DNA of 8,577 nucleotides from Anaerohalosphaeraceae bacterium (GCA_030671565.1 DAOVIC010000075.1:1-8577); one strand, 5' to 3'; counted from the stretch's first letter, positions 1 to 7,335 are shown. The notes: generated by a model from the sequence alone, not told the origin. Numbers and translations are program-made.

Positions 1-10
1 AGAAGATACA

Positions 11-1234
11 ATGAGCCAAGAATTAATCAGGATAATAGATAACATATCCAGAGATAAGAATATCGACCCGGAATCCATTTTTTTGGATCTGGAAGCTGCG
101 ATGGTTTCTGCGGCACGAAAATATTTCGGTGCCGAGGAAGAGGAAGACATCGTTGTCAGCATCGACCGCCAGAGCGGTGAGATCACAGCGTTTAAGGACG
201 ATATCCAAATCGATATTCGCAAGCTTGGTCGTATTCCTGCGCAAACAGCAAAACAGGTGATGATCCAGAAATTGAAAGCGGACGAACGCGATAGCGTTTT
301 TGCGGAGTTTACGCGTCGAAGAGGTGAAAATATCATCGGTGTTGCAGGACGATACGAAGGTGGTTCGCTTATTGTTACGGTCAACAACCGAACCGAAGGT
401 GTTATGCCAAAGTCCGAACAAATCTCCGGCGAAACACACCATGTCGGGGAACGTATTCGATGTATGATACTGGATGTCAAGGAAGCCGGCAGCCAGGTTA
501 AGGTTATTCTTTCACGGACTCATCCTGACTTTATCAAGCGTCTTTTCGAGCTTGAAGTTCCTGAAATCGCAGAAGGGATTATCGAGATCAAAACTCTTGC
601 TCGAGAGGCGGGTTACCGAACGAAAGTTGCGGTATTTTCGAACGATGACAAGGTCGATGCCGTAGGTGCGTGTGTGGGCGTTCGCGGAAGCCGTATTCGA
701 AATATCGTAGACGAACTTAGCGGCGAAAAGATCGATATCGTCAGGTGGTCGGACTCATCTCAAATGCTGATCGCCAATGCACTTAAGCCTGCCGAAGTCA
801 GCGAGATCGCGATTTGCTTTGAACTTGGACGTGCAACGGTTGTTGTCGGGGAAGAACAGCTTAGCCTTGCGATCGGTAAGCACGGTCAGAATGTGCGGCT
901 TGCGGCACGTTTGACGGGGTGGGATATAGATATCCTTACACCTGAGGAATACAACGGGAGTGTCGATCTGATGGCACAATGCGTGACATCGGTCGAAGGT
1001 GTCGAGGACAGATTTGTGGACAAACTTTTGGCACTTGGGATCATCTCTGTTATGGACATCGATGAAGTTGGAGCCGAGCCTTTGACCGAAGAGCTGGGTT
1101 TGGATGCTGCAGTGGCAAAGGGTATTGTCACGGCTGCCCAGGAGAAAGCTAAGTCGATCGCCGCAGAAAAACATAAGAAGCAGGCCGAAAATGTTATGGA
1201 ACAAGAGGCTCCCAAAAAGCCTGAGACAGAGTAG
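11..1234 (+). CDS. nusA: Transcription termination/antitermination factor NusA
   Basis: NusA binds RNA polymerase and nascent RNA in the cytoplasm and modulates pausing, intrinsic termination and antitermination. The 407-residue protein shows the family order: an N-terminal polymerase-binding domain (about 1-104), an S1 RNA-binding domain (about 105-170), KH1 (about 172-250, GVRG at 223-226) and KH2 (about 251-315, GKHG at 289-292). The segment QTAKQVMIQKL at 78-88 is typical of NusA. After KH2 there is one helix-hairpin-helix-like module (about 318-380) and a short charged tail, so it is shorter than E. coli NusA (495 residues, two acidic repeats). The ATG start has AGAAG at 1-5 as a ribosome binding site. 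It is the first gene of the visible cluster and is followed after 58 nt by infB, the usual arrangement. rimP, often upstream of nusA, would lie outside the window. The family call is very sure; the domain borders are approximate. Confidence 0.97.
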   Translation: MSQELIRIIDNISRDKNIDPESIFLDLEAAMVSAARKYFGAEEEEDIVVSIDRQSGEITAFKDDIQIDIRKLGRIPAQTAKQVMIQKLKADERDSVFAEFTRRRGENIIGVAGRYEGGSLIVTVNNRTEGVMPKSEQISGETHHVGERIRCMILDVKEAGSQVKVILSRTHPDFIKRLFELEVPEIAEGIIEIKTLAREAGYRTKVAVFSNDDKVDAVGACVGVRGSRIRNIVDELSGEKIDIVRWSDSSQMLIANALKPAEVSEIAICFELGRATVVVGEEQLSLAIGKHGQNVRLAARLTGWDIDILTPEEYNGSVDLMAQCVTSVEGVEDRFVDKLLALGIISVMDIDEVGAEPLTEELGLDAAVAKGIVTAAQEKAKSIAAEKHKKQAENVMEQEAPKKPETE

Positions 1235-1292
1235 TAACGGAAATTTTGACAGAAAGCATCATACATACAGTTAAACATTGCGGAGAAGCAGT

Positions 1293-3968
1293 TTGGCAAA
1301 GGCAAAAAACACAAGAGTACATCTTCTCGCCAAAGAGATGGGCGTAAAGAGCAAGGCCATCATTGAAAAATGTCAGGCCGAAGGTTTGGACATTAAAAAT
1401 CATATGTCCACCATCTCTCTGGGTCTTGCCGCTACGATCCGCGAATGGTTCAGCGAAGGTGAGCACGACAGTACCGTTGAAACGACCAAACGAGTCGACC
1501 TGGAAAAGGTCATCATTAAAAAGAAGAAGGCCGCCAAGAAGAAGAAAAAGGCTACGAAAGCCGAGGAACTTCTTGCCGCGATAGCAGTTGGTAAAGCACC
1601 GTCGGATAAAGGAGTTGTTGCTAAAGAAGAAGGGGTCGAACCTGAAGCAATTGCTAAAGAAGAAGAGGTCGAGCCTGAAGCAGTTGTTGGAGAAGAAGCA
1701 GAAGAGCAAGTTCCTTTTGTGCCGGCAGCACCTAGCGGGCCTGTATTTGTTGAACCTCCGAAACCGGAGCCTGTAATACCGGCCGGTCCTATGATGGAAA
1801 AACCTAAGCCTGCTAAGCTTGCGGGACCAAAAGTTATCCGTGTCGAACATGCCGAGCCCGAAGAGCCAAAACGGCCGAGGGCGCCGAGAGGCCCGAGAGC
1901 ACCGAGGGGTCCGAGACCGCCGGCAAGAGGACCAAGAGGTAATGCAGTTGCGACGGAACCTCTTATGCCGACTATACCGGACACATCCGGCGGTAAGGGT
2001 CGAAAAGGGGACCGTAAAAAGAAGCGTTACGGTGAAACGGAAAGCGATGAATCTAAGAAAACAAAAACTTCCCGCAATCGTATGCGTGCCCGTGACTTTG
2101 AGGACAGACGTGCAAGGCTTGCGGCTGCGATGGGCGAAACTTTAAGAGCGAGGCCCTCTCGAAGAATCGAAACGAAACAAAAAGGCGGGTTCGGTCAGAC
2201 CGAAAGGCCTGAGAAGGCTACGGTAAACGAACCGGTAAGCGTTAAAGATCTGTCGGCTGTGATCGCGGTTAAGTCAGGCGATATAATCAGAAAGCTGATG
2301 GCCCAGGGGACGATGGCAACTGCGAACCAGATTATCGATCCGGATGTCGCGGAAATGATCGCACTGGAATTTGGGACTGAGCTTACCGTTGAAATGCGGC
2401 AATCGATGCAATCGGCGATCGAAGAAGAATTTGAAGACAGGGAAAGAAAAAAGCTCAAGCCAAGACCTCCTGTCATTACTATGCTCGGTCACGTCGACCA
2501 CGGTAAAACGAGCCTTTTGGATAAGATCCGTTTGACAAGTGTCGCAGACGGTGAAGCTGGCGGTATCACTCAGCACATCGGTGCATCTCAGGTTGAGTGG
2601 AAGGGTAAGAAAATCACTTTCCTTGACACTCCCGGTCACGAAGCGTTTACCGCGATGCGTGCCAGAGGCGCGAATATGACTGACGTTGTTGTTCTGGTTA
2701 TAGCGGCAGACGACGGGGTGATGCCTCAGACGGCCGAGGCGATCAACCATGCAAAGGCTGCCGGCGTTGAAATGATCGTGGCGTTGAACAAGATCGATCT
2801 TCCCGGCGTTGACCTTAACCGTATTTACGGTCAGTTGGCAGAGCACGAACTTACGCCGACGGAGTGGGGCGGAAATATTGAAATCGTAAAGACCAGTGCA
2901 ACCACGGGTCAGGGTATCGAAGACCTTCTTGAGCATCTGGACTATATTGCCGACCTTAAGGAATATAAAGCGGACTCTACCATCCCGGCGACTGGTTGGA
3001 TCGTAGAGGCTAAGATGACAGCGACGCAGGGAGCGGTTGCTACGGTCCTGCTTAAGGAAGGTATACTTAAGAAAAGCGATGTGATACTGGCTGGGAATTC
3101 TTACGGTCGTGTCCGGACGATGAAGAACAGCAATGGCAAGGGCATCAAGCAGACAACAAGTTCTACCGCGGTGGAGATATCCGGGCTGAACGAAGTTCCC
3201 CAGGCAGGGGATAAATTCTTCGTTGTAAAAGACATCAATACCGCAAAAGACATTTCGGAACAGAACAAGGCGATGGCAAGAGAAGAGTCGCTGGCGAAGA
3301 AGTCTGCTGTGACGCTTGAAAATCTGTTCAGCCAGATCGAAGCGGGTAATGTCAAGGAACTAAACCTCGTCCTCAAAGCCGACGTACAGGGATCAGTCGA
3401 CGTATTGAACAAATACCTGACAGACCTTAGCACTGAAAAAGTAAAGATCAAGATAATACACTCCGCCGTCGGCGGTATAAACGAAGGCGATATTGTATTG
3501 GCAGAAGCTTCCAGTGCTATCGTTATCGGTTTTAACGTTGTTCCTGATGACAAGGTGAGGGAAATCGCCAAGGAGCACAGCGTCGACATCCGTCTTTATA
3601 ATATTATCTACCGGATCACGGAAGACCTTAAGGACTCAATGCTTGGTTTGCTGGAACCTGAATTCGAAGAGAAACTGATCGGAAGCCTTACGGTTCGTGA
3701 TACATTCCGTCACTCTCGTATCGGTACTATCGCTGGCTGTTATGTTAACAGCGGTCTGGTTACGAAGAATTCGAAACTACGAATTATCCGTGACTCAATC
3801 GTGATCCGCGACAACTGCTCTATCGACTCTTTGAAGCACTTTAAAGACGACACGAAAGAGGTTAAAGCCGGATTTGAATGCGGTGTCAAGATCGCACGCT
3901 TCGACGACATCAAGGTCGGGGATATGTTCGAAATTTACGAAATAGTCGAACTGCAAAAGAAGCTCTAA
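1293..3968 (+). CDS. infB: Translation initiation factor IF-2
   Basis: IF-2 is the GTPase that places initiator fMet-tRNA on the 30S subunit and promotes 50S joining. From the TTG at 1293 the protein has 891 residues. An N-terminal IF2N module (MAKAKNTRVHLLAKEMG, about 1-55) is followed by a long low-complexity linker (about 65-310), a second IF2N-like segment (about 315-375), and the GTPase domain: P-loop GHVDHGKTS at 399-407, DTPGH at 445-449, NKID at 499-502 and SATTG at 535-539. Beta-barrel and C-terminal fMet-tRNA-binding domains follow to residue 891. I chose TTG 1293 because GGAGAAG (1282-1288) sits just ahead of it and MAK is the usual IF-2 start; an in-frame TTG at 1278 lies upstream of that site. 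rbfA follows after 30 nt. The linker contains tandem repeats, listed separately. Confidence 0.97.
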   Translation: MAKAKNTRVHLLAKEMGVKSKAIIEKCQAEGLDIKNHMSTISLGLAATIREWFSEGEHDSTVETTKRVDLEKVIIKKKKAAKKKKKATKAEELLAAIAVGKAPSDKGVVAKEEGVEPEAIAKEEEVEPEAVVGEEAEEQVPFVPAAPSGPVFVEPPKPEPVIPAGPMMEKPKPAKLAGPKVIRVEHAEPEEPKRPRAPRGPRAPRGPRPPARGPRGNAVATEPLMPTIPDTSGGKGRKGDRKKKRYGETESDESKKTKTSRNRMRARDFEDRRARLAAAMGETLRARPSRRIETKQKGGFGQTERPEKATVNEPVSVKDLSAVIAVKSGDIIRKLMAQGTMATANQIIDPDVAEMIALEFGTELTVEMRQSMQSAIEEEFEDRERKKLKPRPPVITMLGHVDHGKTSLLDKIRLTSVADGEAGGITQHIGASQVEWKGKKITFLDTPGHEAFTAMRARGANMTDVVVLVIAADDGVMPQTAEAINHAKAAGVEMIVALNKIDLPGVDLNRIYGQLAEHELTPTEWGGNIEIVKTSATTGQGIEDLLEHLDYIADLKEYKADSTIPATGWIVEAKMTATQGAVATVLLKEGILKKSDVILAGNSYGRVRTMKNSNGKGIKQTTSSTAVEISGLNEVPQAGDKFFVVKDINTAKDISEQNKAMAREESLAKKSAVTLENLFSQIEAGNVKELNLVLKADVQGSVDVLNKYLTDLSTEKVKIKIIHSAVGGINEGDIVLAEASSAIVIGFNVVPDDKVREIAKEHSVDIRLYNIIYRITEDLKDSMLGLLEPEFEEKLIGSLTVRDTFRHSRIGTIAGCYVNSGLVTKNSKLRIIRDSIVIRDNCSIDSLKHFKDDTKEVKAGFECGVKIARFDDIKVGDMFEIYEIVELQKKL
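1617..1682 (+). repeat. 33-bp tandem repeat in the infB linker
   Basis: Two in-frame 33-bp units (1617-1649 and 1650-1682) differ at three positions by hand count. They encode 11-residue units read as VAKEEGVEPEA and IAKEEEVEPEA. A third, decayed unit continues from 1683 (VVGEEAEEQ). The region is acidic and directly follows a lysine run at about residues 76-89. Such linkers vary freely between IF-2 proteins, so this probably reflects slippage or duplication in an unconstrained segment. Confidence 0.85.
1881..1916 (+). repeat. 18-bp tandem repeat encoding APRGPR in the infB linker
   Basis: Two 18-bp units (1881-1898 and 1899-1916) each encode APRGPR, IF-2 residues 197-208. The related segment PPARGPRG follows. 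The stretch is arginine-, glycine- and proline-rich, unlike the preceding acidic repeat, so the linker alternates basic and acidic blocks. It is likely disordered; any RNA- or ribosome-binding role would be inference. Confidence 0.8.
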
Positions 3969-3998
3969 TCGGCCGAGCAGTTTTAAGAGAGAATAGAT

Positions 3999-4427
3999 AT
4001 GCAGTCAAGACCGCCATCCAGAAGGCAGGAAAAGATAAAACGTATTGTCCGTGACGTCGTTTCAGATATTATACAGAATCGCCTGAACGATCCGAGAATG
4101 AGCGGGCTTGTGACAATCACCGAGATAGATATATCTCCTGACATTAGAAACGCAGATATTTATATCAGTGTGATGGCGGACACAGAAGCGGACGAAAGAA
4201 AGACTTTCGAAGCTGTGAAGCACGCAACGAAACATATACAGACGCTGCTGAGCGGACATCTGTCGCTTAGAAACGCCCTCCTGCTTCGTATACTGGAGGA
4301 CACTAAAACAAAGAAGACCCTTGAGACACTCAAGATCATCGAAGAGGCCGCTAAAGAAATCCGTCAAAAAGACGGGCTGTGCGATGACGATGAATTGGAA
4401 ACCGAAAACGAGCAAGGAACGAGCTAG
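3999..4427 (+). CDS. rbfA: 30S ribosome-binding factor RbfA
   Basis: RbfA is a small KH-like protein that binds the 30S subunit near the 5' helix of 16S rRNA and assists late maturation. The 142-residue product has the family hallmarks: a basic start with RRQEKIKRIVRDVVSDII (residues 8-25), the signature NDPRMSGLVTITEIDISPD (about 30-48), then NADIYISVM (51-59). The usual length is about 110-135 residues; the extra is an acidic C-terminal tail (DDDELETENEQGTS). The ATG at 3999 is preceded by a purine-rich AAGAGAGAA. The segment after residue 90 departs from the common PELRF motif (here ALLLRILED), but the fold is still plausible. It lies 30 nt after infB, the textbook partner order. The next gene starts one base after its stop, so translational coupling is likely. 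Confidence 0.93.
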   Translation: MQSRPPSRRQEKIKRIVRDVVSDIIQNRLNDPRMSGLVTITEIDISPDIRNADIYISVMADTEADERKTFEAVKHATKHIQTLLSGHLSLRNALLLRILEDTKTKKTLETLKIIEEAAKEIRQKDGLCDDDELETENEQGTS

Positions 4428-4428
4428 A

Positions 4429-5319
4429 ATGAAAGACAGCACTAAGTACGCAAAGAAACTGGGAACCCTTCTGCGATCTTTAAAGAAAGAACACGCGGAG
4501 ATTAAATTTCCAACCTACGCCGACCCTGTCGAGTCGGTTATTTTTGCAGTTCTGACAGAGCACATGAAAGCTTCCGCTGCAAGAACGGCGGTCAAGAAGA
4601 TGCAGAAGCACTTCGTGGACTACAACGATCTGCGTGTTTCCAGGACCGAAGAGATGCTCGATGTGCTGGGAGGCGAGACATCGCAGCTTCGTGAAATATC
4701 GCACACACTGTCGACAGTATTGAATTCCATCTACACCCGGTTTGATACAGTGTCACTAATGGAACTTGTGGAACTGGGCAAACGTCCGGCTCGGAAAGAA
4801 CTGGAAGAACTGGAAGGGATCACCCCTTTCATCGTAAGTTACTGCTTTTTGACTTCGCTTAAGGGGCATGCGATACCTGTCAACGAAAAGATGATCGACT
4901 ATCTCAGAGGGCTCGAGATGGTTCATCCAAAAGCTAAGCCCGGCGACATAGAAGGATTCCTCGAAAGACAGATCAGTGCCAACAACGGATATGAATGCTA
5001 TGCTCTTATCCGAGAGGCTGGTGAGAAATACGTAAAACCAGCACCGAAAAAACCGGCTGTGAAAAAGAACGCTGCGAAGAAGAAAACTGTGAAAAAGAAA
5101 GCTGCGAAGAAAGCCGTTAAAAAAACTGTCAAAAAGGCCGTGGCGAAGAAAAAGAAACCATCTGCGAAAAAGAAGGCTGTAACGAAAAAGACAACGGCCA
5201 AAAAAACCGTTAAAAAGGCAGCCGCGAAAAAAACGAAACCGGCGGTAAAGAAGAAAGCGGCAAAGAAAAAAACTGCCGGTAAAAAAACTGCAAAGAAAAA
5301 GAAGGCCGCGAAGAAGTAG
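4429..5319 (+). CDS. Endonuclease III-like HhH-GPD protein with H1-like lysine tail, active-site residues not conserved
   Basis: This 296-residue protein has two parts. Residues about 1-202 resemble the helix-hairpin-helix GPD fold of endonuclease III: DPVESVIFAVLTEH (32-45) matches the enzyme's first conserved helix, and LEGITPFIVSY (128-138) followed by IPVNEKMID (149-157) matches the hairpin and catalytic loop. In my manual alignment the E. coli catalytic Lys120 falls on Phe134, Asp138 on Asn152 and Gln41 on His45, and the four-cysteine Fe-S motif is absent. Glycosylase activity is therefore doubtful. Residues 203-296 hold 47 lysines in 94, otherwise mostly Ala, Val, Thr and Pro, as in histone H1-like tails. 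The ATG at 4429 has AAGGA at 4414-4418 inside the end of rbfA; the frame stays open upstream to TTG 4321 but that would overlap rbfA. A DNA- or RNA-binding, possibly nucleoid-associated, role is inference. The fold call is moderate, the tail certain. Confidence 0.75.
   Translation: MKDSTKYAKKLGTLLRSLKKEHAEIKFPTYADPVESVIFAVLTEHMKASAARTAVKKMQKHFVDYNDLRVSRTEEMLDVLGGETSQLREISHTLSTVLNSIYTRFDTVSLMELVELGKRPARKELEELEGITPFIVSYCFLTSLKGHAIPVNEKMIDYLRGLEMVHPKAKPGDIEGFLERQISANNGYECYALIREAGEKYVKPAPKKPAVKKNAAKKKTVKKKAAKKAVKKTVKKAVAKKKKPSAKKKAVTKKTTAKKTVKKAAAKKTKPAVKKKAAKKKTAGKKTAKKKKAAKK
5057..5116 (+). repeat. 30-bp tandem repeat in the lysine-rich tail
   Basis: Two adjacent 30-bp units (5057-5086 and 5087-5116) are nearly identical over their first 25 bases (24/25 by hand count) and diverge at the end. 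They encode ten-residue blocks of the VKKNAAKKKT type. The whole stretch about 5035-5316 is low-complexity and A-rich on the + strand, built of short Lys-Lys-Ala/Val/Thr modules, which suggests growth by repeat expansion. Confidence 0.75.
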
Positions 5320-5336
5320 TTAGAAAGGGTACTAGA

Positions 5337-6212
5337 TTGTCTGACAATAAACTTAAACTTGGGATTCCAAAGGGAAGCTTGCAAAGTGCGACGTTTGACC
5401 TCTTTGAAAAGGCAGGCTTTAATATTTCCGGATACGAACGAAGTTACTTTCCAAGAATTGACGACGATGAAATCAGTCTCATCCTGCTTCGTGCGCAGGA
5501 GATGAGCCGGTATGTCGAAGACGGCGTACTCGATGCAGGATTTACCGGGCATGACTGGGTTATGGAAAACGGTTCCGATGTTCACGAAGTTTGCGAGTTG
5601 CTGTACAGTAAGGCAACGAGCAAGCCGGCGCGATGGGTGCTGGCGGTTCCGAACGAATCGGACATCAACAAGCCCGAGGACCTGGAAGGCGGGATCATCG
5701 CGACGGAACTTGTTAATGCGACAGAAAAATATTTCGCGGAAAAGAAGATCAACGTAAAGGTCGAATTCAGCTGGGGTGCTACGGAAGTTAAGGCACGGCT
5801 GGTAAGCGGTATTGTCGAACTTACGGAAACGGGTTCTTCGCTGAAGGCAAATAATCTGAAGGTTTTGGATACCATCCTCACTTCGACAACGAGATTCATC
5901 GCTAATCAGGATGCGTGGAAGGACGGCTTTAAACGGGAGAAAATCGAAAACATCGCGATCCTTCTGAATGCGGCCATCGACGCGAAAACAAAAGTCGGCA
6001 TGAAGATGAACGTCATGAAGGACGACCTTGATACAATACTGAGTATTCTTCCTGCGGAAAAGAGTCCTACGGTATCAAAGCTTGCCGATAAGGACTATGT
6101 TGCGATCGAGATCGTCGTTGATGACAAGGACGACCGGCGGATGATCCCGGAACTGAAACGTGCCGGCGCATCTGGTATTATCACCTATCCGCTGAACAAA
6201 GTTATTCATTGA
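5337..6212 (+). CDS. hisG: ATP phosphoribosyltransferase, long form (HisG)
   Basis: HisG catalyses the first step of histidine synthesis, joining ATP and PRPP to give phosphoribosyl-ATP. The 291-residue length and a C-terminal ACT-like domain (about 215-290, with MKMNVMKDDLDTILSILP starting at 222) mark the long form, which works without HisZ and is normally feedback-inhibited by histidine through that domain. The N-terminus KLKLGIPKGSL (5-15) and the PRPP-binding loop ELTETGSSLKAN (161-172) are clear. I chose TTG 5337 because AAAGGG (5324-5329) lies 7 nt upstream and no closer ATG gives a complete N-terminus. It sits 17 nt after the HhH-GPD gene and is apparently cotranscribed with the nusA-infB-rbfA cluster, an unusual place for a his gene. 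A hairpin with a weakly T-rich flank follows the stop. The other his genes in the window (hisH, hisF) lie about 1.5 kb downstream. Confidence 0.96.
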   Translation: MSDNKLKLGIPKGSLQSATFDLFEKAGFNISGYERSYFPRIDDDEISLILLRAQEMSRYVEDGVLDAGFTGHDWVMENGSDVHEVCELLYSKATSKPARWVLAVPNESDINKPEDLEGGIIATELVNATEKYFAEKKINVKVEFSWGATEVKARLVSGIVELTETGSSLKANNLKVLDTILTSTTRFIANQDAWKDGFKREKIENIAILLNAAIDAKTKVGMKMNVMKDDLDTILSILPAEKSPTVSKLADKDYVAIEIVVDDKDDRRMIPELKRAGASGIITYPLNKVIH

Positions 6213-6237
6213 AATAACTTAAAGGTATAAGTGGTGG

Positions 6238-6266
6238 TTTCGGCGTTTGGCCGAGATTGTTTAATT
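6238..6266 (+). terminator. Possible terminator after hisG
   Basis: A 7-bp stem (6238-6244 with 6250-6256, one G-U pair) closes a 5-nt loop and is followed by a moderately T-rich stretch, TTGTTTAATT. It lies 25 nt after the hisG stop and fits a weak Rho-independent terminator. A similar but weaker hairpin (CGGC/GCCG) occurs at 7436-7450, upstream of the second 96-bp repeat, so it may instead be part of that repeated element. Confidence 0.5.
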
Positions 6267-6268
6267 GT

Positions 6269-6364
6269 GTGTTCTGAAAAACTGCTCGCCTACGGTAATA
6301 AAAGCTTTTGCCAGCAGGTTACGGCTATAGATAACGGTTAAATTGTAAATTATTCAGAGTGCTC
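6269..6364 (+). repeat. 96-bp intergenic repeat, copy 1 (upstream of yebC)
   Basis: This stretch aligns without gaps to 7471-7566, with 81 of 96 positions identical by hand count. The two ends are the best conserved parts: the first 16 bases and the last 11 match exactly. As RNA, the outer ten bases at each end could pair (GTGTTCTGAA with TTCAGAGTGC, including three G-U pairs). A central hairpin (6294-6298 with 6308-6312, extended by 6289-6291 with 6316-6318) is also possible. The element ends 49 nt before the yebC start. No coding potential or transposase is evident. Confidence 0.8.
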
Positions 6365-6413
6365 AATTTTTTAAATAATTGTATTTTTGGTCTTAGAATT
6401 AAAGGGTGCAAAT

Positions 6414-7163
6414 ATGTCAGGCCATTCGCACTGGGCAGGTATCAAACACAAAAAGGCAGCTAACGACGCCAAGCGTGGAAAGCTGTGGAGCAAGATAGCC
6501 AGAATGATCATCGTTGCAGCGAAAGCTGGCGGCGGCGATCCAAACCAAAACCTAACGCTGCGATATTCGATCGATAAAGCCAAGCAGGCAAATATGCCTA
6601 AGGACACTATCGAAAAGGCTATCAAAAAAGGTACGGGCGATCTGGGTGACATATCTTATGAAGACGTTCTGTACGAAGGGTATGCACCTGGCGGAATCGC
6701 TATCATGATGGACGGCTTGACGGATAACCGGAACCGTACCGGGCCCGAGATCAAAAAGATATTCGAAAGGCGCGGCGGGTCACTTGGAGCAAGCGGATGT
6801 GTGGCGTGGATGTTCGAAAAGAAAGGCGTGTTTGTGGTTAGTGCCGCCGACGTGAAAGAAGACGATCTGATGGAGATCGCCCTTACAGCCGGTGCGGATG
6901 ACATGGAAAATCTGGGCGAGTACTATGAAGTGACTTGCGAACCGGCGGCTTTTGAAGAGATCAAAGGGGCACTTGCCGAAAACAACATAGCTACGCAGAG
7001 TTCGGAGCTTGCGATGGTTCCGCAGAACACGGTGCCGGTGGGCGATGCAGAGACGGCGAGAAAGCTGCTTGCACTGATGGAAGAATTTGAGGACCACGAT
7101 GACGTGCAAAACGTATATGCCAACTTCGATATCCCGGACGAGATACTGTCGGAAGTTGAGTGA
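6414..7163 (+). CDS. yebC: YebC/TACO1-family translation or transcription regulatory protein
   Basis: The 249-residue protein matches the YebC/TACO1/PmpR family throughout: N-terminal GHSHWAGIKHKKAANDAKRGK (beginning at residue 3), a basic helical domain to about residue 75, YEGYAPGGIAIMMDGLTDNRNRT (about 87-109), then GGSLGASGCVAWMF (121-134). Length is typical (about 240-250). Members were first described as DNA-binding regulators; the mitochondrial homologue TACO1 and some bacterial members act in translation, helping ribosomes through difficult sequences such as proline runs. Which role applies here cannot be read from sequence. The ATG at 6414 has AAAGGG (6401-6406) 7 nt upstream; the frame extends to a start at 6387, but that has no site and would add residues not seen in the family. 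The usual neighbour ruvC is absent. A good terminator follows, so it appears to be a single-gene unit. Confidence 0.95.
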   Translation: MSGHSHWAGIKHKKAANDAKRGKLWSKIARMIIVAAKAGGGDPNQNLTLRYSIDKAKQANMPKDTIEKAIKKGTGDLGDISYEDVLYEGYAPGGIAIMMDGLTDNRNRTGPEIKKIFERRGGSLGASGCVAWMFEKKGVFVVSAADVKEDDLMEIALTAGADDMENLGEYYEVTCEPAAFEEIKGALAENNIATQSSELAMVPQNTVPVGDAETARKLLALMEEFEDHDDVQNVYANFDIPDEILSEVE

Positions 7164-7191
7164 TAATTCACCTTCAATTGAATAGCTATAG

Positions 7192-7221
7192 AGGGCTGTG
7201 GATATTTCATGGCCTTTTTTT
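7192..7221 (+). terminator. Rho-independent terminator after yebC
   Basis: A 7-bp stem (7194-7200 with 7208-7214, including two G-U pairs) closes a 7-nt loop and runs directly into seven T residues at 7215-7221. It starts about 30 nt after the yebC stop. This is the best intrinsic terminator in the window. Confidence 0.8.
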
Positions 7222-7250
7222 CGTAGCAGTGCACCCTGTTCCAATTCTTC

Positions 7251-7279
7251 TTGCAATAACGGGTGGCACTCTGTACATT
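7251..7279 (+). promoter_or_regulatory. Weak sigma-70-like promoter candidate for tRNA-Ser
   Basis: TTGCAA (7251-7256) and TACATT (7274-7279) are spaced by 17 bp; each matches the consensus at four of six positions. Transcription would begin near 7286, about 50 nt before the tRNA. The position after the yebC terminator makes a promoter here necessary if the terminator is efficient, but the match itself is weak. Confidence 0.3.
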
Positions 7280-7296
7280 ACAGTTAAGCGTCTTGA

Positions 7297-7331
7297 AGTT
7301 GTTTGTGCTCTTAAGTGCTTGCCAGACAACT
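7297..7331 (+). other. Inverted repeat just upstream of tRNA-Ser
   Basis: AGTTGTTTG (7297-7305) and CAGACAACT (7323-7331) can form a 9-bp stem with one G-U pair around a 17-nt loop. The stem ends 4 nt before the first base of the tRNA. There is no T run, so it is not a terminator. It could be part of a pre-tRNA leader or a chance structure. Confidence 0.4.
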
Positions 7332-7335
7332 GCCT

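Noticed and set aside
1278..1292. In-frame TTG 1278 as the infB start
   Set aside because: The GGAGAAG site at 1282-1288 lies downstream of it and fits TTG 1293, which gives the usual MAK start.
1235..1292. Promoter between nusA and infB, from a perfect TTGACA at 1246-1251
   Set aside because: No acceptable -10 hexamer lies 16-18 bp downstream; the match is probably chance inside an operon gap.
4321..4428. Upstream extension of the HhH-GPD gene to TTG 4321
   Set aside because: It would overlap rbfA by more than 100 nt with no ribosome binding site, while ATG 4429 has AAGGA at good spacing.
4998..5585. Minus-strand frame encoding a phenylalanine/alanine-rich, membrane-like protein
   Set aside because: It is the antisense of the lysine-rich tail: AAG/AAA codons read as CTT/TTT. 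Hydrophobicity is an artefact of that composition.
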